DNA of 16,130 nt. It comes from Rubrobacter sp. (GTDB lineage Bacteria; Actinomycetota; Rubrobacteria; Rubrobacterales; Rubrobacteraceae). Numbering within the stretch: the stretch's first letter is position 1; each line of letters begins with the position of its first letter. The position numbers were made by a program, and so were the translations under genes. Under the pieces are notes generated by a model, which did no database searches, was not told the origin of the DNA, and saw nothing but the letters and a program-made list of their open reading frames with translations. The DNA lies in NCBI GenBank assembly GCA_013817025.1, contig JACDDK010000003.1, positions 1 to 16,130 on the forward strand, in the 5' to 3' direction. Shown piece after piece: positions 13,543 to 16,130 of the stretch.

Positions 13543-14436
13543 TTAGTCCCGTATCACCTTCTCGCAGTCGGAGGCGATCCGGTCGTCCGAGTCGGCTTTC
13601 ACCCTGTCGATGCCCTTGCCGCAGTAGACGCGATCTTTGCCCGTCTTGCCCGCCTCTTCCGCCTCCGTTGAAGAATCGATGTAGTCGTTGCCCGGCCCGC
13701 CGTAGATGATATCCGCTTCGATGGCGTGCCTTGGATCGTGGATTGACGTGATGATCTCGTCGTCGCCCTCACCGCCGTAGAAGACGTCGCCCTTCTGTAA
13801 GACGGGACAGATCCCATAATCTAGGAATGAGTATAATGTGTCATCTCCGTCACCGCCGTAGAGTACGTCGGCGGCGGTCCGACATACCTCATAATCGAAG
13901 AGGATGTCGCTGCCTTCCCCACCATATAGTATGTCAGACCCACCCTCGCCGCTGAGGAAGTCACTACCCGCCTCGCCATACAGGATGTCGTCTCCGGTAG
14001 CAGGCTCCCTCGGAGACCCGGGTTGCGCGCCGATGTCGCCCTCAATCTCGTCATTGCCTTCCCCACTGTATATTACATCCTTGCCCAAACCTCCCTGAAA
14101 AACATAATCAAGACCCGGCCCTATCCCGAAACAAGTAGGCGGACAGGGTGGCGGCGGTGGTTCATCAGCACCGTCGTTTCCGGGGCCGAGATAGATGGTG
14201 TCGTTGCCCGGCCCGCCGGTGCCTCTGTCGCTGCCCCGACCCCCTTTGATCACGTCGCCTCCGCCTCGACCGTCCAGCACATCCTCGCCGTCAAGACCAA
14301 GGATCGTGTCGGCATTGTCGGTACCGCGTATATAGTCGTTACCGTCGGTACCCCGGAACGTCGCGGCAAACGCCACCCCGCTCGCGAGCAGCACAGCTAA
14401 GGCCATCGAAGCCAACAGCAGAACGGTCTTCCTCAT
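13543..14436 (-). CDS. Secreted RTX-type (hemolysin-type) calcium-binding repeat protein
   Basis: A 297-residue exported protein. Residues 1-24 (MRKTVLLLASMALAVLLASG, then VAFA) are a Sec signal peptide with a likely cut after AFA. The mature protein is made of glycine/aspartate nonapeptide repeats of the GGxGxDxLx type: FRGTDGNDYIRGTDNADTIL, LDGRGGGDVIKGGRGSD, LYGEAGSDFLSGEGGSDILY, LYGGDGDDTLY, FYGGEGDDEI and IYGGPGNDYI. These fold into calcium-binding parallel beta-rolls. A proline-rich, cysteine-containing insert (EPPPPPCPPTC, 92-102) interrupts the first and second repeat blocks. Six cysteines in total (98, 102, 185, 210, 272, 291) could form disulfides. The C-terminal DRVYCGKGIDRV...DRIASDCEKV is a capping motif common in actinobacterial relatives. 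No enzymatic domain is visible, so it is probably a cell-surface or matrix protein rather than a toxin. No type I secretion genes are near. Confidence 0.9.
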   Translation of the reverse strand: MRKTVLLLASMALAVLLASGVAFAATFRGTDGNDYIRGTDNADTILGLDGEDVLDGRGGGDVIKGGRGSDRGTGGPGNDTIYLGPGNDGADEPPPPPCPPTCFGIGPGLDYVFQGGLGKDVIYSGEGNDEIEGDIGAQPGSPREPATGDDILYGEAGSDFLSGEGGSDILYGGEGSDILFDYEVCRTAADVLYGGDGDDTLYSFLDYGICPVLQKGDVFYGGEGDDEIITSIHDPRHAIEADIIYGGPGNDYIDSSTEAEEAGKTGKDRVYCGKGIDRVKADSDDRIASDCEKVIRD

Positions 14437-14541
14437 CCCCTACACCCTTCTATAGTGGGCGGGGTGTTCGGCCCCACCTAAAGCTACGCAACGATTGCAT
14501 CATAATCTACGCCTTAGGATGGCGCATCCCCCAAATAGCGT

Positions 14542-14593
14542 ACTCTCGGAAGCAGTGCAAAGCGATGTTCCGAGAAACACCAACTCTCGGAAG
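14542..14593 (+). repeat. Cluster of three TCTCGGAA motifs upstream of the toxin-antitoxin operon
   Basis: ACTCTCGGAAG occurs at 14542-14552 and again at 14583-14593. The inverted GTTCCGAGA lies between them (14567-14575). The last two copies form an 8-base-pair hairpin with a 9-base loop. The cluster ends next to a candidate -35 of the antitoxin promoter, so it may be its operator. The same motif is also found at 13252-13260 and 13442-13467. Confidence 0.6.
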
Positions 14594-14623
14594 GTGACGT
14601 TTCCGCACGAGCGATGATAAGCT
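14594..14623 (+). promoter_or_regulatory. Candidate promoter of the antitoxin-toxin operon
   Basis: GTGACG (14594-14599) and TAAGCT (14618-14623) are 18 bases apart. They are weak matches, but placed correctly between the repeat cluster and the GGAGGAGG ribosome site. Confidence 0.35.
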
Positions 14624-14648
14624 GTGTGGCGTCAAGGCACAAAGGCGC

Positions 14649-14656
14649 GGAGGAGG
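14649..14656 (+). promoter_or_regulatory. Ribosome binding site that fixes the antitoxin start
   Basis: GGAGGAGG lies six bases before the ATG at 14663. This makes the upstream GTG at 14624 an unlikely start. Confidence 0.8.
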
Positions 14657-14662
14657 CGAAAG

Positions 14663-14896
14663 ATGGCTCGGGTAAGGTTGGCGGCGGATGTCGACGCGGA
14701 CTTGCGGCGGCGGGTGAAGGTGGCGGCGGCGAGCGGTGACAAGACGGTTGGCGAGTGGATAGAGGAAGCGGTGCTGGCGGCCCTGGAGCGTGAGGCTCGT
14801 GCGGAGGCCACCGGGGTCTCGCGGGCGTCGGTTCCGGCGTTCGCTCGTGACTGGGATAGTGAGGACGACGCGGACTACGACCAGCTCGCGGGTTGA
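14663..14896 (+). CDS. Ribbon-helix-helix antitoxin, partner of the MazF/PemK toxin
   Basis: A 77-residue protein from the ATG at 14663. MARVRLAADVDADLRRRVKV followed by AAASGDKTVGEWIEEAVLAAL is a compact RHH DNA-binding domain: a strand with alternating basic residues, then two helices joined by a GDKTVGEW turn. The acidic C-terminus (ARDWDSEDDADYDQLAG) is the kind of flexible tail that wraps and neutralises a toxin. The stop overlaps the toxin start by four bases (TTGA), so the toxin is made only after the antitoxin. It probably represses its own operon through upstream sites, possibly the TCTCGGAA cluster. Antitoxin role is inferred from fold and position. Confidence 0.85.
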   Translation: MARVRLAADVDADLRRRVKVAAASGDKTVGEWIEEAVLAALEREARAEATGVSRASVPAFARDWDSEDDADYDQLAG

Positions 14897-15276
14897 AGGT
14901 CTACGACCGTGGCGACGTGGTGCTCGTCTCCATAGATTTCACGGATGGCTCGGGCTCGAAGCTGCGGCCCGCCGTGGTGATCTCGTCGGAGGAGTACAAC
15001 CGCGTGAGCCCGGACGTGCTCATCGCTTCGATAACGAGCAACCGCAGCGCCCTCCCCCACCCCGGAGACCACCCTATCCGCGAGTGGAAGGCGGCCGGAC
15101 TTCTGAAACCTTCGTTGGCCCAGACAAAGATTGCCACGGTGGAGGCCCCGGTGATCTGGCGCAAGCTCGGAGCCCTCGAAGCGGAGGACCTTGAGGCGTT
15201 CACGGCTGGACTACGAGAGGCGCTGGATCTCCAATGCCCCAAAATCGACACCGAATCCGGAATGGAGCAGGACTGA
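14893..15276 (+). CDS. MazF/PemK-family toxin (endoribonuclease)
   Basis: A 127-residue protein. The N-terminus VYDRGDVVLVSIDFTDGSGS then KLRPAVVIS is the characteristic first half of the PemK/MazF SH3-like barrel, with the RGDVV and RPAVV motifs. LLKPSLAQTKIATV (89-102) is the second conserved block, containing the Ser/Thr active-site region. MazF toxins cleave single-stranded mRNA at short sequences, arresting growth when the antitoxin is lost. The start is TTG at 14893, overlapping the antitoxin stop; no independent ribosome site is visible, so it relies on translational coupling. The C-terminal tail past residue 115 is extra. Family call is strong; the cut site cannot be read from the sequence. 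Confidence 0.92.
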   Translation: MKVYDRGDVVLVSIDFTDGSGSKLRPAVVISSEEYNRVSPDVLIASITSNRSALPHPGDHPIREWKAAGLLKPSLAQTKIATVEAPVIWRKLGALEAEDLEAFTAGLREALDLQCPKIDTESGMEQD

Positions 15277-15370
15277 ATCAGGCCGCCGGAAGAGCGTGGC
15301 CGGAGGAGGTGTATACGCAGAAGGCTCTGGGGCTTCAGTGCCCGGTTCTGTTACCAAGCTGTTTCAAAAG

Positions 15371-15991
15371 TCAGCGTACTCGGGAAGGCGGCCCGGCAGC
15401 TGCGCCAGTCCCCGTCAGAAGGGATACGCCCATCCAAGCCAGGGCCACCCCGAAGACTATTGTTGTCAGGGGAAGCGGTATAGCACCAACCACTGCACCG
15501 ACCAAAAGAAGTACGGCAGCCGCCTGCGGGTAGACCCGCGCACGCAGCGTGGAGACTGCAAACACGATCAAGCCCCCAACGAGCAGTCCTTGGGACAACA
15601 CACCTCCCGCTATCTCCAAGAAGGTGGGGTCAGAATCTAAAAAAGCAGGTTCAGCTTGCGCAAGCGCCGGGGTGAAAAAGATGCTGTCCCACGTGGCGCC
15701 CACAAATAAGGCTGTACCTATGAGAGCTATAAAGAAGCCCACCGAACCCAAGACGCCTACGGCTTCCGCTTGGCTAGCGTATATTCCAACCAGCGCCACC
15801 AGCAGCAGCATGGCTCCAATCAAAATAAGAACTCCTTGAACAGTGAAGGTGGCAGAGGTGGCTACTTCGCTAAAGGAGTCCTCGGAAGTGGTGGCGTAGA
15901 GATATAAGTCCAGAAGTTCGGCAATAAGGGCAAACACACCGACAAGAACAGCCGCTAGTCCTCCCAATCGTATAACGGTAGTTGGTATCAT
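15371..15991 (-). CDS. Six-helix integral membrane protein of unknown function
   Basis: A 206-residue very hydrophobic protein. Predicted membrane segments lie near residues 7-32, 47-73, 78-101, 126-150, 155-173 and 175-193, with a loop rich in acidic residues between the first two (ATTSEDSFSEVATSA). The second loop after helix 3 (DSIFFTPALAQAEPAFLDSDP) is the longest. I do not recognise a named family and see no catalytic motif. The ATG at 15991 has an AAAGGGGA ribosome site eight bases upstream. It converges on the toxin gene with a 94-base gap that has no clear terminator. The start lies only 16-20 bases from a possible insertion-sequence end, so its native promoter may be missing. Confidence 0.75.
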   Translation of the reverse strand: MIPTTVIRLGGLAAVLVGVFALIAELLDLYLYATTSEDSFSEVATSATFTVQGVLILIGAMLLLVALVGIYASQAEAVGVLGSVGFFIALIGTALFVGATWDSIFFTPALAQAEPAFLDSDPTFLEIAGGVLSQGLLVGGLIVFAVSTLRARVYPQAAAVLLLVGAVVGAIPLPLTTIVFGVALAWMGVSLLTGTGAAAGPPSRVR

Positions 15992-16007
15992 AGTAATTCC
16001 CCTTTAC

Positions 16008-16130
16008 TAGAAGCTATCTCATAAATAGGAAATAGCTTTGATAGGACGGCCCGCGTGGTTACCCAAACGGCGCATTTCCGCGTTTCTGGAGCGATCCGCA
16101 CCTTGCGAAAATACGCTTTCGATACCAACC
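16008..16130. other. Possible insertion-sequence end running off the right edge
   Basis: CTAG (16007-16010) is followed by AAGCTATCTC (16011-16020). This pairs with GAAATAGCTT (16029-16038) with one mismatch, and an open frame on the minus strand (VGIESVFSQGADRSRNAEMR, then RLGNHAGRPIKAISYL and stop) reads in from the edge and stops close to this repeat. A transposase C-terminus ending near a terminal repeat beside CTAG would look like this. But only about 36 residues are visible and the match to any transposase is weak; the palindrome could equally be a leader hairpin of the membrane-protein gene. Confidence 0.22.

Noticed and set aside
14624..14662. Longer antitoxin from a GTG at 14624
   Set aside because: The strong GGAGGAGG at 14649-14656 points to the ATG at 14663. 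The added residues (WRQGTKARRRRK) are the translation of that ribosome site and leader, not part of the RHH domain.
15191..15640. A 149-codon plus-strand frame between the toxin and the membrane protein
   Set aside because: It starts inside the toxin gene and ends antisense to the membrane protein; the translation is polar and repetitive without a domain.
1..16130. CRISPR array, tRNA, rRNA or phage genes
   Set aside because: No regularly spaced direct repeats of 23-40 bases, no cloverleaf-like sequences with T-loop consensus, and no integrase or structural phage genes were seen.

Overview
The window is GC-rich, with roughly two thirds G+C and strong third-position G/C bias. It uses many GTG and TTG starts, several genes have no visible Shine-Dalgarno sequence, and protein families such as Uma2, TIGR01777 and RTX-type secreted proteins are present. 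Together this suggests a chromosomal segment of a deep-branching actinobacterium; Rubrobacter is my best guess. That is inference from style and gene content, since no 16S or other marker gene lies here.

Layout. 1-1124 (minus): the N-terminal part of a Uma2-type nuclease-fold protein with no normal start codon, then a TIGR01777 SDR-type nucleotide-sugar-epimerase-like protein. 1259-3487 (minus): a large APC-superfamily permease preceded by a clear cyclic-di-AMP (ydaO/yuaA) riboswitch and its own promoter. This is a complete promoter-aptamer-transporter unit, probably for potassium or osmolyte homeostasis. 3622-5571 (plus): a ribbon-helix-helix regulator with an operator-like palindrome over its promoter, followed by a PHB-depolymerase-family esterase with an unusual Gly/Leu/Ser repeat linker, closed by a strong hairpin. 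5630-7074 (minus): an NfeD/SPFH (stomatin-like) membrane pair with overlapping ends.

7176-8171 (plus): an aminoglycoside-phosphotransferase/choline-kinase-fold protein. 8302-9198 (plus): a nucleoside hydrolase of the NEIDDQ type. 9288-13214 (plus): a tightly packed ABC importer operon (YnjB-type lipoprotein, two permeases, ATPase) in which no gene starts with ATG. The hydrolase next door suggests, but does not prove, a nucleoside or related small-molecule substrate. 13215-13542 has no established gene; it holds a good promoter, a possible 54-codon ORF and hairpins. 13543-14436 (minus): a secreted RTX-type calcium-binding repeat protein. Copies of an 8-9 base motif (TCTCGGAA) lie on both sides of it.

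14663-15276 (plus): an RHH antitoxin and MazF/PemK toxin pair with a TTGA overlap. 15371-15991 (minus): a six-helix membrane protein of unknown function. The right edge (from about 16008) may be the end of an insertion sequence, but this is weak.

The most informative non-coding element is the c-di-AMP riboswitch. The observations most worth following up are the TCTCGGAA motif family, the 12-residue repeat linker in the esterase, the Trp-Asp substitution in the nucleoside hydrolase, and the orphan promoter/ORF at 13276-13479.
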